Assembly (NCBI GenBank): GCA_930367215.1 | Contig: OV884059.1 | Coordinates: forward strand, 23,026,945-23,090,944 | From: Pollenia angustigena | Lineage: Eukaryota; Arthropoda; Insecta; Diptera; Polleniidae | Length of the DNA stretch: 64,000 nt | Direction: 5' to 3' | Shown: piece by piece, positions 38,101 to 45,246 of the stretch | How positions within the stretch are numbered: the stretch's first letter is position 1 | Layout: the number at the start of each line of letters is the position of its first letter | Notes under the pieces: generated by a model | Databases searched by the model: none | What the model saw: the letters and a program-made list of their open reading frames with translations, nothing else | Told to the model about the DNA's origin: nothing | Program-made: the position numbers and the translations under genes

Positions 38101-41100
38101 TAAATGCGACTCATCTGATGCGTATTGTGTTCGTAAAACCGTCACTGCAAATGTCAGCTGTTCGAAAATACATAACAAAAGCAGATGATGCGTAAATAAA
38201 TCTTAAACACGCATCACAATAATGGCATAAACGGACAAACGATCAATATCAGGAAAATTATTGGCAATCCTTACAGATGGGCTCTGAGCACTGCCACGCA
38301 TTGGCTTAACGCATATATACAATTCGCCTCATTTATAAAAAATAAAACAGATTTCAAAAGGTTTTTAAAGAAATTTTCATAAAAAATCAGTTTCATAAAT
38401 TTCTTATAAAACTGTTTTTTTCTAATCCAGAAGACCAAATATCTCTTTTTGCAATTTTGATGGACAAAATCCCTATGCTGTTCAGCCTCCTGAGGTTGAA
38501 GTTCTTCTGTAGGTGTATTGTCATCCAAAAAGACAACCTCAAATCGAAAGATTCAAGTTCCTTCCGCTTCGGACAACTAAACTTGAAGTTACAAAGAAGC
38601 TTGGGTCTGTGGTAAAATGGAATATAATTACACTGTACAACAAAATAAATTTTTTTACAAAATTACAAGGTCCGGCCTATAAATTTTGATAGAGGAGACA
38701 AAAAAAAAATGACACGTGTATCGGCGTTTTAAAAGTTCACATCTGAATTTCATTTGAGGGGGGGGGGGGGGGGGGGTTGAAGTATCCCAGCCTTGGCACA
38801 TTCTTATTTTTAACCGGCATAAGAAACCATACCTTACATTTAAGGTATAAAATGTGTTCAGCAAATTTATCAGCGGTGTGCTGGAAATCGCAATCGTAAA
38901 ACGCAAGAATTTGGAAGTTGTTTTTTATACACTTTTTATCTAATTTTTATAATTTTTGTTATACAATTCTTTTTAATAGAGAAATATTTGTATAACAATC
39001 GTCATAAGATTCCTTTATTACAGAAATCTTTTTAAAAACCGACGTTTAAAATTCTTGCGTTTTGCGTTTCCGATTTCCACACCCCTGTATGAAAAATGAT
39101 ACGGAGAACATTTTTGTAGAATATGTTAACCCTCTAACTCCTCAAGTTATGGGTATTTTTTGTCCTTCTTTTAAAAAAGAGCAAAAAACACCATTAAAAC
39201 AGTGATTTAAGGGTTTAAAATGTTGGGCAAAAATGTTATCCGTGAAATTTTACTATGAGTCCCTGAATACGCCAAAACGGAAAATTCAACCAGAAAGTCA
39301 GAAATAAGACAACAAAAGAGAGCTTAGGGTTAATGTCGCATTTATTAAGAATTTTATTTTAAAGTACCCCAAAAAGCAGGGAAACTTTAACACCCCCTCA
39401 AATGAAATTCAGATGTAAACTTTTAAAACGCCGATACACGTGTCTTTTTATACCCTCCACCACAATTAGTTGTGAAGAGGGTATATTAAGTTCGTCATTC
39501 CGTGTGAAACTTTTTTATTATTCATCTCAGACCCCATAAAGTATATATATTCTTGGTCCTTGAGTAATTCTAAGTCGATTTGTTACAAAAAATAACATAA
39601 ATGCTGGAACAAGGCACGGAATGAGATAAGACTTTGCAAAAATTTGTTTTATTTGACTGGAAATCACGCTGTTAAATTTCGTGAAGATCCGTCTATAATT
39701 TACCCTAAGATCCATATAAGCAATACTCCCGGAAAACAGTTTTGTACCCCTAAGACCGTAAAAAATAACGCTAGCGTAACAAAATTTGGTACGTCACAGT
39801 TTTTTAGGACTAGAAATAACACTTTTCGTGAAGATCGGTACATAATTTACCCTAGGTCCCATAGAAACCCTACTCCCGGAAAATAGTTTAGTACGCCTAA
39901 AACCGTAAAAAATAATGCAATCATAACAAATTTTGGCTCGTCACAGTTTTATAGGACTAGAAATGACGCTGTGAACTTTCGTGATGATCGGTCCATAATT
40001 TACCCTAGGCCCCATATAAACCCTACTACCGGAAAACAGTTTAGTCGCCTAAAACCATAATTAATAACAAATCGTCACAGTTAAATATATAATAACATCA
40101 TACAGATATTACTCCTTAAACATTCGAACTGTCGGTGGAGGGTATCAAAGATTCGGCACAGCCGAATATAGCACTCTAACTTGTTTTTTTTTCTCCTCTA
40201 TTAAAATTCATAGGACGGACCTTGTAATTTTTTTTTGTGTTGTGCAGTGTAATTTTTGGAAATTAAAAAAAAAAACACATAAAAGGCCTATGAGACCCCA
40301 TGTACATAACAGGCATTTATGGTTTTACGAACATATAAACTCCAGATTAAGATACCTTGCTATATCTTTCTTAAATGCCCGGCATAGGAAGGCTTAATTG
40401 TATGTTGCGTAAACTATTAAGAGAAAGCTTTATTTTATAAATGTTAATTAGTTTAAATTATCGTGTTTAACAATATTCACAATTTTGCACCATTTTGTTA
40501 TTTGTTTATTTTTTTTGCATCAAACATTTTTTTTTTCTAAGACATGTGCCGACATTTGCATTTTTATCTCTATTTTCGAATATGTACATATTTTTGCATA
40601 ACAAAATTTTTTTACTTATTTGCTGTATAATATTATATTTTAACCCTGTATAATTTTTTTTAACCCTAAACACATAACCTTCGACAAAACGACCAATACC
40701 CTAAAGAAATATTGCTATTTCTTTTTGGCAATTGCCCCTATCGCCGGGAAATTTCTTGCCAACTCAGCTTTCCCAAAGCTCTTGCGGGAGGCAACCAACG
40801 CATAGAGTTAATTTCTGCACTCAATTCTATGATCTCAAAAAAATAGAAATATGTACATTGTACTAACAAATTACTTGCTAAAGATACGTAGGTCTTATGG
40901 CCAATTTCACCAATCCTATTTAACCCTCTAATGCCCAGTTTCAGAATAAATGGAAATATATTATAAAAATGATTTTTTTAGGGTACTTTTGGGCCCCTGA
41001 GTTAAGCCCGTACCATGAGTCGTTTACGTTCCAGGTAAGAAAACATCAAGGAGTTCGTTGAGGCACCTTTGGGCATCTAGTAATAAAAACACCTTTGCCC

Positions 41101-44100
41101 AATTATGAATAAAAACTCCCCGGGAGTTTTGTCCCTTCTCTCATGTTTCCTATGTAAATTTAATTTTAAAAATGGGAAAAGGGAAAAAACTCACGGGGAA
41201 TTTTTATTCATAATCGGGCTGATAATTTTTGGGAATTCTGTTTGTTAGTTTTTATTGAAAATAAAAAGTAATGGAAAAAATTAAATGATATTACAAAAAA
41301 AAAAAAACACTTGAAATTTATTGTTGATGGGATAAGCTATTCCTATGCATTTCACTGGTTGCTTAGGCCAGATCATCAGGAAACTTCATCCATAAAGATT
41401 TTAGAAAAACTAAAGATATTAAACCAAATAAAACTGTTAAACGTATAAGACTTCTAGCAACAGTTTTACTTGTAATAATATCAAAGCTTTAACAAAACAC
41501 ATCAACAATAAAAAAGTGGGTTTATCTCATCTTACATTCCCCACTACAATTAGTTGAAATTCTCTCAACATTAATTGTAGTTGTAAGTAGGTTAAGAAAA
41601 ACAAAATAAAAAACAAACAGCTACTTACAAAAGATGTTGTCAATTAAGTGTTTTTTTAGGCCGTGCACTTGCCTGTTTATTATCAAAAAGTAATTTCAAT
41701 TTTTGGGAATACAAAATTTTAATTTCAAAAGATTTTGTTATTCGTGCTTAATTCCCAGTTTTTATTCTTGATAAAAACACTTGAAATTTATTGTTGATGG
41801 GATAAGCTATTCCTATGCATTTCACTGGTTGAAATTACTTTTTGATAATAAACAGGCAAGTGCACGGCCTAAAAAAACACTTAATTGTCAACATCTTTTG
41901 TAAGTTGTTGTTTGTTTTTTATTTTGTTTTTCTTAACCTACTTACAACTACAATTAATGTTGAGAGAATTTCAACTAATTGTAGTGGAGAATGTAAGATG
42001 AGATAAACCCACTTTTTTATTGTTGATGTGTTTTGTTAAAGCTTTGATATTATTACAAGTAAAACTGTTGCTAGAAGTCTTATACGTTTAACAGTTTTAT
42101 TTGGTTTAATATCTTTAGTTTTTCTAAAATCTTTATGGATGAAGTTTCCTGATGAGCTGGCCTAAGCAACCATTGAAATGCATAGGAATAGCTTATCCCA
42201 TCAACAGTAAATTTCAAGTGTTTTTATCAAGAATAAAAACTGGGAATTAAGCACGAATAACAAAATGGCTGAGTTCCTAAACATCATAATACTTTGCAGT
42301 CAAAGTCAAAAAAGTATCATAGAGTTTAACTATATCTAGTTTGATTATTGTGTACGCATCGATATTGTTTTTAGTGAACTTTGGTACAGATAACATTGTA
42401 AAATTTTTCACGGTTGCTTGGTAGAAAGCACTTTAAAAAGCGAGTTGCTTTGCAACTGATGTTTTGGAACTCACCCTATCTTTTGAAATTAAAATTTTGT
42501 ATTCCCAAAAATTTAAATTACTTTTTGATAAAAAAAAAAATATTTTATTATTTGAGCAGCATAAACGAAGTTTGCATTTCAAACAAAAGCATTGTGTTCG
42601 AGATTGTTGACAATGCTTTTAGAGTTTTTAAGAGCTTACGAAGCTTATACAAATATTTTTCTAGAGCTTTAAGCAATTGTAAGATAATGAAATTAATATA
42701 AATTAATTATATATTGGACGTGAGTACAAATTTTTTAAAGCATGCCTTAAGGCACTCTTAAGGCTCAGTTAAGGCAGAATTAGTTTTTACTTTCTGTTTC
42801 TGTTCTGTCCCGTGCCGTTCTGTTTCGAAATTGTAATAGTTACTTTTTCTGTAGCAACTTATCAGCCAATTATGACAAATTTTTTAGTTTTTTACCGTCC
42901 ATTGTTTTATTTCCATAACTTTAATGCACATAATTTAAAGAATTTAAATTTTATGAATTCTTAAAGACAAAAAAAAAAAAAAACAGTTTATTTCAATATA
43001 AATATGTATTTTTTATTATTTATTTTGCTGTCACTTACAATAACTTAACAATTTTTTGATTTTAACAAACGGAACCGCAACAGAACAGAAAAACTAATAA
43101 ATTTCACAGGTTTTTTAATAACAAAATCAAATCAGCTGATTCGTAACAGAACAGAAAGTAAAGACTAACTGAGCCTTTAGTCTTTACTTTCTGTTTCTGT
43201 TCTGTTCCGTGCCGCTCTGTTACGAAATTGTAATAGTTACTTTTTCCGTAGTAACATATCAGCCATTTATTACAAATTTATTAACTTTGCACCGTCCATT
43301 GTTTTATTTTAATAACTTTAATGCACATAAATTTGAAAAAATTAAATTTTATGAATTCTTAAAATCAAAAAACAGTTTATTTCAATATAAATATGTATTT
43401 TTTATTATTTATTTTGGTGTCACTTACAATTACTTAACAAGTTTTTGATTTTGACAAACTGAACCGTAACAGAGCAGAAAAACTAATCAATTTAATAGGG
43501 TTTTTAATAACAAAAACAAGTCAGCTGATTCGTAACAGAACAGAAAGTAAAGACTAATTCTGCCTTTAGGTTAAATATCTTTTTATATTAAAATATAGTT
43601 TTGAATATACAGCCCAATTATAAATAAAAATTTCCGGGAGTTTTTTCCCTTTCGGCATTTTTACAATTGAATTTATATTTATATCAACTGAGTTGAGTTA
43701 TAAACCGTAATAGGGGCCTATTTTTGACTATGAATATGGGCCATTGTTTTTACACGGGCCCTTACAATCAAGTACTATAGTGCAAGGGTAGTGTTAACTC
43801 CTCATTATCTCATAATAAGTAGTCTGGGGTTACACCACTTCTGCGCTGATAACCTCAATTGGGCTGATCATTTTCTTTTTATTTGACATGAAAACGAATT
43901 TCAAACATATTTTCAAATACATATAAATAAATTGCTGAAATTGGCCTTTAGAACTGAAAAATTATATCAATTTGCACCCGATATTATGCCCCCAAAAAGT
44001 GCTTGTCGAAACGACAAGGGATAAGCTCAAAGGTTATGTGTTTAGGTTTAATGTTGCATCATTTAAATGAAAATTTTTATCTACATACATATTTTCCCAA

Positions 44101-44353
44101 TTTTATTTTCTATAAAAACAATTTTCTTTTAATGCACCAATATAGATCATGTGGTCAAATATTTTGTGCTGATTGCTCAGAATTCTGGGCACCGTTGCCA
44201 GACATAAAACTTTTTAGTCCAGCGCGATTATGTGGACCATGTTATCATTCGGTGACAACACGTATGCAGCAAGTAAACAATCAGTTGCAAAATAGTACAT
44301 TAATGCACTTGCAACAGAGTACCACGAAGCCAGCAGCAACTTCAAAAGCCTGA
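20010..44353 (+). CDS. Mtmr3/4 (CG3632-like): Myotubularin-related phosphoinositide 3-phosphatase with FYVE domain, 14 coding exons
   Basis: The predicted 1451-residue protein should remove the 3-phosphate from PI3P and PI(3,5)P2 on endosomal membranes. Domains in order: PH-GRAM (about 40-150), myotubularin phosphatase (about 160-625) with P-loop VHCSDGWDRT (catalytic Cys440, Arg446), Ser/Thr/Asn/Gln-rich linker (about 640-1150), short coiled coil (about 1170-1220), acidic patch near 1285-1312, and FYVE finger (1357-1419) with WVPD, RRKHHCR and all eight zinc cysteines. This order identifies MTMR3/MTMR4. The coding join is 20010-20127, 20199-21091, 21174-21364, 21801-21996, 22056-22241, 22332-22629, 22693-22798, 24386-24891, 24949-25879, 25946-26108, 26577-26687, 32561-32797, 34004-34215, 44146-44353. 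Every junction keeps frame and uses GT-AG sites. It is somewhat longer than vertebrate homologues (about 1200 residues) because of the linker. No inactivating change was seen. Confidence 0.93.
20199..21091 (+). CDS. Mtmr3/4 (CG3632-like): Mtmr3/4 coding exon 2: PH-GRAM and start of phosphatase domain
   Basis: Residues 40-337. Contains VKYLGRTDDGVLALSNYRIF, a typical MTMR3/4 PH-GRAM core that binds phosphoinositide, then CSFETAEQCTEWQRRIQ. The phosphatase domain begins with the motif region YERLQKMSCRYEDDFMREVERLGF-like (about 20610-20680), and CCISDDTLQIVASYRGSRRL lies near its end. The acceptor is TTTCTAG and the donor AGA/GTAAGT. Confidence 0.93.
21174..21364 (+). CDS. Mtmr3/4 (CG3632-like): Mtmr3/4 coding exon 3: phosphatase domain
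   Basis: Residues 338-400 plus two bases. Contains VLIVDARSYTSAVTNRARGG, the conserved DARP-like region of myotubularins, and FMNLGNIHVIRKSFHALRQL. Acceptor TTTTTTTAG, donor AAA/GTAAGT. Confidence 0.93.
21436..21616. mobile_element. Small MITE in intron 3
   Basis: Inverted ends share GTTAGCTGA..AGTAACAGTAAC (21443-21464 and 21589-21610), with outer matches AGCCCTAG and GAGCCT. It lies in the 436-bp intron between coding exons 3 and 4 and carries no gene. Confidence 0.65.
21801..21996 (+). CDS. Mtmr3/4 (CG3632-like): Mtmr3/4 coding exon 4: catalytic P-loop
   Basis: Residues 401-466. Holds VLVHCSDGWDRTPQIVATAQ, with the C-x5-R active site (Cys440, Arg446) and the Asp445 typical of active myotubularins. 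This is therefore predicted to be a catalytically live member, not a pseudophosphatase. Acceptor TTTATAG, donor GAG/GTAAAC. Confidence 0.95.
22056..22241 (+). CDS. Mtmr3/4 (CG3632-like): Mtmr3/4 coding exon 5: phosphatase domain
   Basis: Residues 467-528. Contains GFRVLVEREWLSYGHKFADR and the stretch RCPVFLQWLDLVHQIHKQF, both strongly conserved after the myotubularin P-loop. In phase 0 on both sides. Confidence 0.95.
22332..22629 (+). CDS. Mtmr3/4 (CG3632-like): Mtmr3/4 coding exon 6: end of phosphatase domain
   Basis: Residues 529-627 plus one base. Contains HSHSGLFGNFLCNTLKER, SVWSFLSRPMYRNPLY and VLWPAYNVRDLSLWTEVYLG, the terminal part of the myotubularin catalytic domain. Donor at 22630 (GTATGT). 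Confidence 0.95.
22693..22798 (+). CDS. Mtmr3/4 (CG3632-like): Mtmr3/4 coding exon 7
   Basis: Residues 628-662 plus two bases. Reads SMSKTRSYGDLITAGF followed by RRSSDPNMTVDPK, the SxxRRxSDP block seen after the phosphatase domain in MTMR3/4 and a plausible phosphorylation or 14-3-3 site. Donor AAA/GTAAGT. Confidence 0.9.
22849..22902 (+). other. Exon-like 54-bp segment in intron 7
   Basis: Flanked by a good acceptor (TTCTATTAG) and donor (GAG/GTAAAT). One frame reads LQDFLDMSHSEGFDEKE, but joining to exon 7 puts it in a different phase and gives a TGA after about ten codons. It may be a cryptic or stop-containing (poison) exon, or a chance pair of splice sites. It was left out of the main model. 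Confidence 0.3.
22911..24260 (+). pseudogene. Decayed mariner/Tc1-like transposase in intron 7
   Basis: Diverged TIR-like ends are AGAGCGGGTCAATAAGT on the left and, reversed, ATAGGGTCATCC on the right. Fragmented transposase homology is on the + strand: DYGCHNRPTVPGTAKVGR (HTH region, about 23241-23300), ETGSVADVVRPVHHRN (about 23826-23880), and YFSDANRPLRSCDLTPLEWG then MEHLKTNIRQVIG (about 24021-24195), matching the C-terminal catalytic end (N-x-R-P..L-T-P-L). The LTPLEWGY block is duplicated in tandem. Middle sections are missing, and a LINE RNase H fragment sits inside at about 23400-23820. Not functional. Confidence 0.75.
23564..23825 (-). pseudogene. LINE RNase H-domain fragment inside mariner remnant
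   Basis: Minus-strand frame includes KVTIYVDSQGALIAVRGCYV, KLVDKCRSALEGV and VLRLCWVPGTT, the central and C-terminal RNase H motifs (Asp of VDSQGA, and WVPGH-like end) found in several non-LTR retrotransposon clades. It breaks off in the mariner remnant at one end, with no intact ORF around it. The exact clade is not assigned. Confidence 0.75.
24386..24891 (+). CDS. Mtmr3/4 (CG3632-like): Mtmr3/4 coding exon 8: linker region
   Basis: Residues 663-831 plus one base. Low-complexity, acidic and Ser/Asn/Thr-rich, with ADLQSDEREESPDLLANFIH and TRKLENLTHELNN. Likely disordered. The phase exactly matches exon 7 (two bases plus one). Acceptor TTTTCAG, donor AAG/GTGAGA. Confidence 0.88.
24949..25879 (+). 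CDS. Mtmr3/4 (CG3632-like): Mtmr3/4 coding exon 9: Ser/Thr/Asn-rich linker
   Basis: Residues 832-1141 plus two bases. Contains QSLWHGSVNTSTDTLVPMV near the start, then a long stretch rich in Ser, Thr, Asn and Ala with TTTATAA-type runs, and a basic SSQRRRRTSSSNSKRD near the end. It is largely disordered and explains the extra length over vertebrate homologues. Donor at 25880 (GTTTGT) gives phase agreement with exon 10. Confidence 0.88.
25946..26108 (+). CDS. Mtmr3/4 (CG3632-like): Mtmr3/4 coding exon 10
   Basis: Residues 1142-1196. Contains SLPGGVRSLPMTPPGLTERP and ALSEENLRLQQIVHEHK, the start of the coiled coil. Acceptor TTTTTCAG, donor AAG/GTAAGT. Confidence 0.9.
26176..26575 (+). repeat. 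Dispersed repeat copy in intron 10
   Basis: Carries GGTTTGGCGCATATGCCAAA and GTGGAGAAAAACGACAATGA, shared with 12665-12915 (inverted) and the tandem copies at 62746-63595. It fills most of the 468-bp intron 10, so the ancestral intron was probably under 100 bp. Confidence 0.75.
26577..26687 (+). CDS. Mtmr3/4 (CG3632-like): Mtmr3/4 coding exon 11: coiled coil
   Basis: Residues 1197-1233. LREDALLREIHDMRMALLKK continues the coiled coil, which in MTMR3/4 supports oligomerisation. It is followed by the CPNCNN stretch. Phase 0 on both sides. Acceptor TTTTTAG, donor CAG/GTGAAT. Confidence 0.9.
27894..28480 (-). pseudogene. Tc1-like transposase remnant
   Basis: Minus-strand frame 28257-27970 reads RVSATKIANDMDN, SVQKALRNRGYNRRIPREK and FRKTIVFTYEWKFNLFGNNR, the second HTH and the first DDE block of Tc1-family transposases. 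At the expected WW-K-P position a TGA replaces Trp, and the N-terminus is frameshifted. The 27888-27935 end is an inverted copy of 28077-28125, so part of the element has been duplicated in reverse. Dead copy. Confidence 0.75.
32009..32178. mobile_element. Near-perfect hairpin MITE, 170 bp
   Basis: Arms of about 78 bp pair almost completely: left AAGGGCATTCACGTCAGAAG, right with GTGACGTGAATACCCTT. The inner arms contain GCAAAAAAGCAAAAGTGCAA and its complement. The loop is under 15 bases. It lies 380 bp before coding exon 12 in intron 11. Confidence 0.85.
32561..32797 (+). CDS. Mtmr3/4 (CG3632-like): Mtmr3/4 coding exon 12
   Basis: Residues 1234-1312. A His/Cys/Arg/Tyr-rich start (HHYCCQYHRKRRQRYC-like) is followed by an acidic run with NENDDDLTNNDDGDYTDVDS. 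The acceptor AACAACAG has its pyrimidine tract about 40 bases upstream, so the start is less certain than the other exons. Phase 0 is preserved with exons 11 and 13. Donor GCG/GTTAGT. Confidence 0.78.
33057..33728. mobile_element. Nested MITEs in intron 12
   Basis: Outer ends are inverted: CCTACACATGGGTGATTTGT near 33064 and, reversed, CATTCGTGTGTGGGCAGCTT near 33727. The right end carries a second, slightly diverged copy of the terminus (33600-33662). A distinct hairpin MITE (33415-33546) is inserted inside. Confidence 0.65.
33415..33546. mobile_element. 132-bp hairpin MITE
   Basis: Left end CCGGTTCACACACTTCACGT, right end its complement (ACGTGTGTGAACCG), with GTTTGACTCGTC pairing GACGAGTCAAAC inside. 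Pyrimidine/purine-rich centre. Confidence 0.75.
34004..34215 (+). CDS. Mtmr3/4 (CG3632-like): Mtmr3/4 coding exon 13: first half of FYVE finger
   Basis: Residues 1313-1382 plus two bases. Contains SICSWEAVEDRSTSGPSS and LWVPDHAVSRCTSCQTEFWL, then GRRKHHC. WVPD and RRKHHCR are the PI3P-binding signatures; Cys1366, Cys1369 and Cys1382 are zinc ligands. The donor CCG/GTGCGC falls inside the arginine codon of RRKHHCR. Confidence 0.93.
34918..36618. mobile_element. hAT-like non-autonomous element
   Basis: Termini TAGGGAATG..GGTAAAT and ATTTACCATTCCCTA; flanks AAGTAACA (34910-34917) and ATGTAACA (36619-36626) match at 7 of 8 positions. Inner arms are rich in ATCGATTT. A further short inverted repeat at about 35227-35325 (CACATAAATT..AATTTATGTG type) lies inside. 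Confidence 0.75.
35352..35897. mobile_element. hAT-like MITE with perfect 8-bp TSD
   Basis: Ends CAGTGTTCGAAAATAAACA and the exact complement, flanked by TTTTAAAG on both sides (35344-35351 and 35898-35905). 546 bp, no transposase. Innermost level of the 34.5-36.7 kb stack. Confidence 0.88.
36704..37171. mobile_element. Palindromic MITE, ~468 bp
   Basis: Starts TTAGGGCGGGTTGATTT and ends AAATCGACCCGCCCTAA. Inner arms match over about 130 bp around AAGTCGAGAGG, with long A and T runs. A related terminus is visible near 4250. Confidence 0.8.
38757..38776 (+). repeat. Poly-G run (about 19-20 G)
   Basis: An uninterrupted G tract at the inner edge of the left arm. The matching right-arm sequence near 39393 has only a short C run, so the tract expanded after the arms formed or is a sequencing artefact. 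Confidence 0.85.
38871..39087. mobile_element. 217-bp MITE (CAGGGGTGTGCTGG family)
   Basis: Ends CAGCGGTGTGCTGGAAATCG and the complement of CAGGGGTGTGGAAATCGGAA. The inner AAAACGCAAGAATT is also inverted. Short derivative of the longer element at 61186-62300, with which it also shares GAGAAATATTTGTA-like interior. Confidence 0.8.
39450..40186 (+). repeat. Dispersed fly repeat inserted in a TIR arm
   Basis: Starts ACCCTCCACCACAATTAG..GAGGGTATATTAAGTTCGTC and ends GATTCGGCACAGCCGAATAT followed by AGCACTCTAACTTG and a T run. Internally it has three diverged tandem segments around GATCGGTCCATAATTTACCC. Repeats of this type are, from memory, common in calyptrate flies. Its removal restores the right arm of the host element. 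Confidence 0.7.
41096..41223. mobile_element. Palindromic MITE, ~128 bp
   Basis: Left GCCCAATTATGAATAAAAAC, right its complement (TTTTTATTCATAATCGGGC), with GGGAGTTTTGTCCC-like inner arms. Absent at the paralogous site near 61550. Related copies are at 31510-31575 (half) and 43610-43866. Confidence 0.8.
41296..42535. repeat. Long inverted repeat of the GGGATAAGCTATTC family
   Basis: The segment at about 41305-41700 is repeated in reverse complement at about 41828-42225 with few differences, over roughly 390 bp. A short extra copy of the terminal part (41700-41828) lies at the centre. The same unit occurs in direct orientation at 6.7-7.5 kb. Confidence 0.8.
42772..43566. repeat. Tandem dimer of a ~390-bp MITE
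   Basis: Two direct copies (about 42772-43165 and 43178-43566), each starting TTTACTTTCTGTTTCTGTTC and ending ACAGAACAGAAAGTAAA. The outer ends AGGCAGAATTAG and CTAATTCTGCCT form the dimer's TIR. A short AACTGAGCC junction separates the copies. Confidence 0.75.
43610..43866. mobile_element. MITE with CAGCCCAATT ends
   Basis: CAGCCCAATTATAAATAAAA on the left and AATTGGGCTG on the right. A longer relative of the MITE at 41096-41223. Confidence 0.6.
44146..44353 (+). CDS. Mtmr3/4 (CG3632-like): Mtmr3/4 coding exon 14: second half of FYVE finger and C-terminus
   Basis: Residues 1383-1451 and the TGA stop at 44351-44353. Completes RRKHHCR then SCGQIFCADCSEFWAPLPDI and RLCGPCYHSV, giving zinc ligands Cys1385, 1390, 1393, 1412 and 1415. 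The tail is Gln/Thr-rich (VNNQLQNSTLMHLQQSTTK). Acceptor CAATATAG has the weakest pyrimidine tract of the gene. Confidence 0.93.
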
Positions 44354-45246
44354 AATGATCAATTATCGATAGCGACAGCAGTAACTAAAGCAGAAGGAGT
44401 AACAGAAGCAGACGCAGGCGCTGACGCTGACGCAGCAAAACCATTATCATTATTATTGTTATGCCAACAAATTACAAAAACTACAACTACTACATAAAAT
44501 TACATGCAAATACATAATAACTTTTGGTTTTATTAAAATTATGTATGTATGTATGTATTTCTAATATGTTAATTAATTAATTGTTTTTAAAATGAAAATA
44601 CATTTAATGTTAACAAAAAAAATATTAAACTTATGAACTAACAATGTAAAACAGCAACTAAAAAGCTAACAACTGACTGAACGACAGCCAAACAGACAAC
44701 CAGGCAAATGTAGTTGACTACTAGTAGAGCAAGATGACAGAAGAGCAAACAAAGTTTTTAGATGATCTTTTTTTGGATGGTACCCGAATTAAGAAAAATG
44801 CCTTGCTAAGTACCAGGAGTTAAAGAGCAAAATTACCAGAATCTTCTTATTTCACATTAAAGCTTTAACATTTGTTTGAGTTTTGGCAAACCTTTTTTAT
44901 AATTTTTTCGTAGTACTACATACTTTTTAATTTCGCTTTGGTAATATACTAGCTTAACACTTATATGTCCTGCAAAACGTTGGATAGAATTGAAGCCTTA
45001 TGAACATATATTTTTAAATCATATTTTAGTAGTTGTAAAAGCTTTAAAATTTTCAACACATTTTTTTTTTTTTTTTTGTTTTTTCAATACAAAATTTTCG
45101 TTATGAGAACCCATGGCAATGTCTTCGCTTTATAAAGCGATCTTGTAAAGTTTAAGTACTAAAAAATACTTGCATTAAAATTTCATAAAGAATATAAAAA
45201 AAGATTTCTTTTCCCGCAAATTCAATAAAAAAAAAACTAACAAAGT
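44354..45246 (+). other. Probable 3' UTR and downstream flank of Mtmr3/4
   Basis: AT-rich sequence after the stop with a GTAT-repeat tract near 44541. ATTAAA at 44532 and AATAAA at 45224 are candidate polyadenylation signals; which is used cannot be told. Confidence 0.45.

Larger units (their letters stand above)
38631..40249. mobile_element. TIR element (CACTGTRCAACAAAA family) with TA duplication
   Basis: Ends CACTGTACAACAAAA and the complement of CACTGCACAACACAAA; TA on both sides. Inverted arms of about 135 bp include ACACGTGTATCGGCGTTTTA and its complement. The left arm ends in a run of about 19 G. A 217-bp MITE (38871-39087) lies inside, and a ~735-bp repeat (39450-40186) is inserted in the right arm. 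Interior sequence near 39130 resembles the 14.7-15.9 kb tandem unit, so this is the same family. Confidence 0.8.
38093..40337. mobile_element. Outer TIR element around the 38.6-40.2 kb stack
   Basis: Imperfect ends: ATGTTCGGAAATGCATAAATGC on the left side and, reversed, GCATTTATGGTTTTACGAACAT on the right, about 20 bp. Contains the element at 38631-40249. The boundaries and the claim that this is one element are less certain than the inner levels. Confidence 0.45.
40920..42760. repeat. Copy of the 61.3-62.2 kb element body, with two insertions
   Basis: From TAATGCCCAGTTTCAGAATA onward this matches 61356-61860 and 62227-62250, ending in AAAGCATGCCTTAAGGCACTC. It is interrupted by a palindromic MITE (41096-41223) and by a ~1.24-kb inverted-repeat block (about 41296-42535), neither of which is in the 61-kb copy. 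Confidence 0.75.
34216..44145 (+). other. Intron 13 (9.93 kb) built of nested transposons
   Basis: Splits the FYVE finger. In order it holds a stack at 34550-36697, a MITE at 36704-37171, a stack at about 38093-40337, a copy of a TIR-family body at about 40920-42760 with two insertions, a MITE dimer at 42772-43566 and a MITE at 43610-43866. The stretches 37200-38090 and 40340-40900 are AT-rich with nothing recognised. No host exon was found. Confidence 0.85.
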
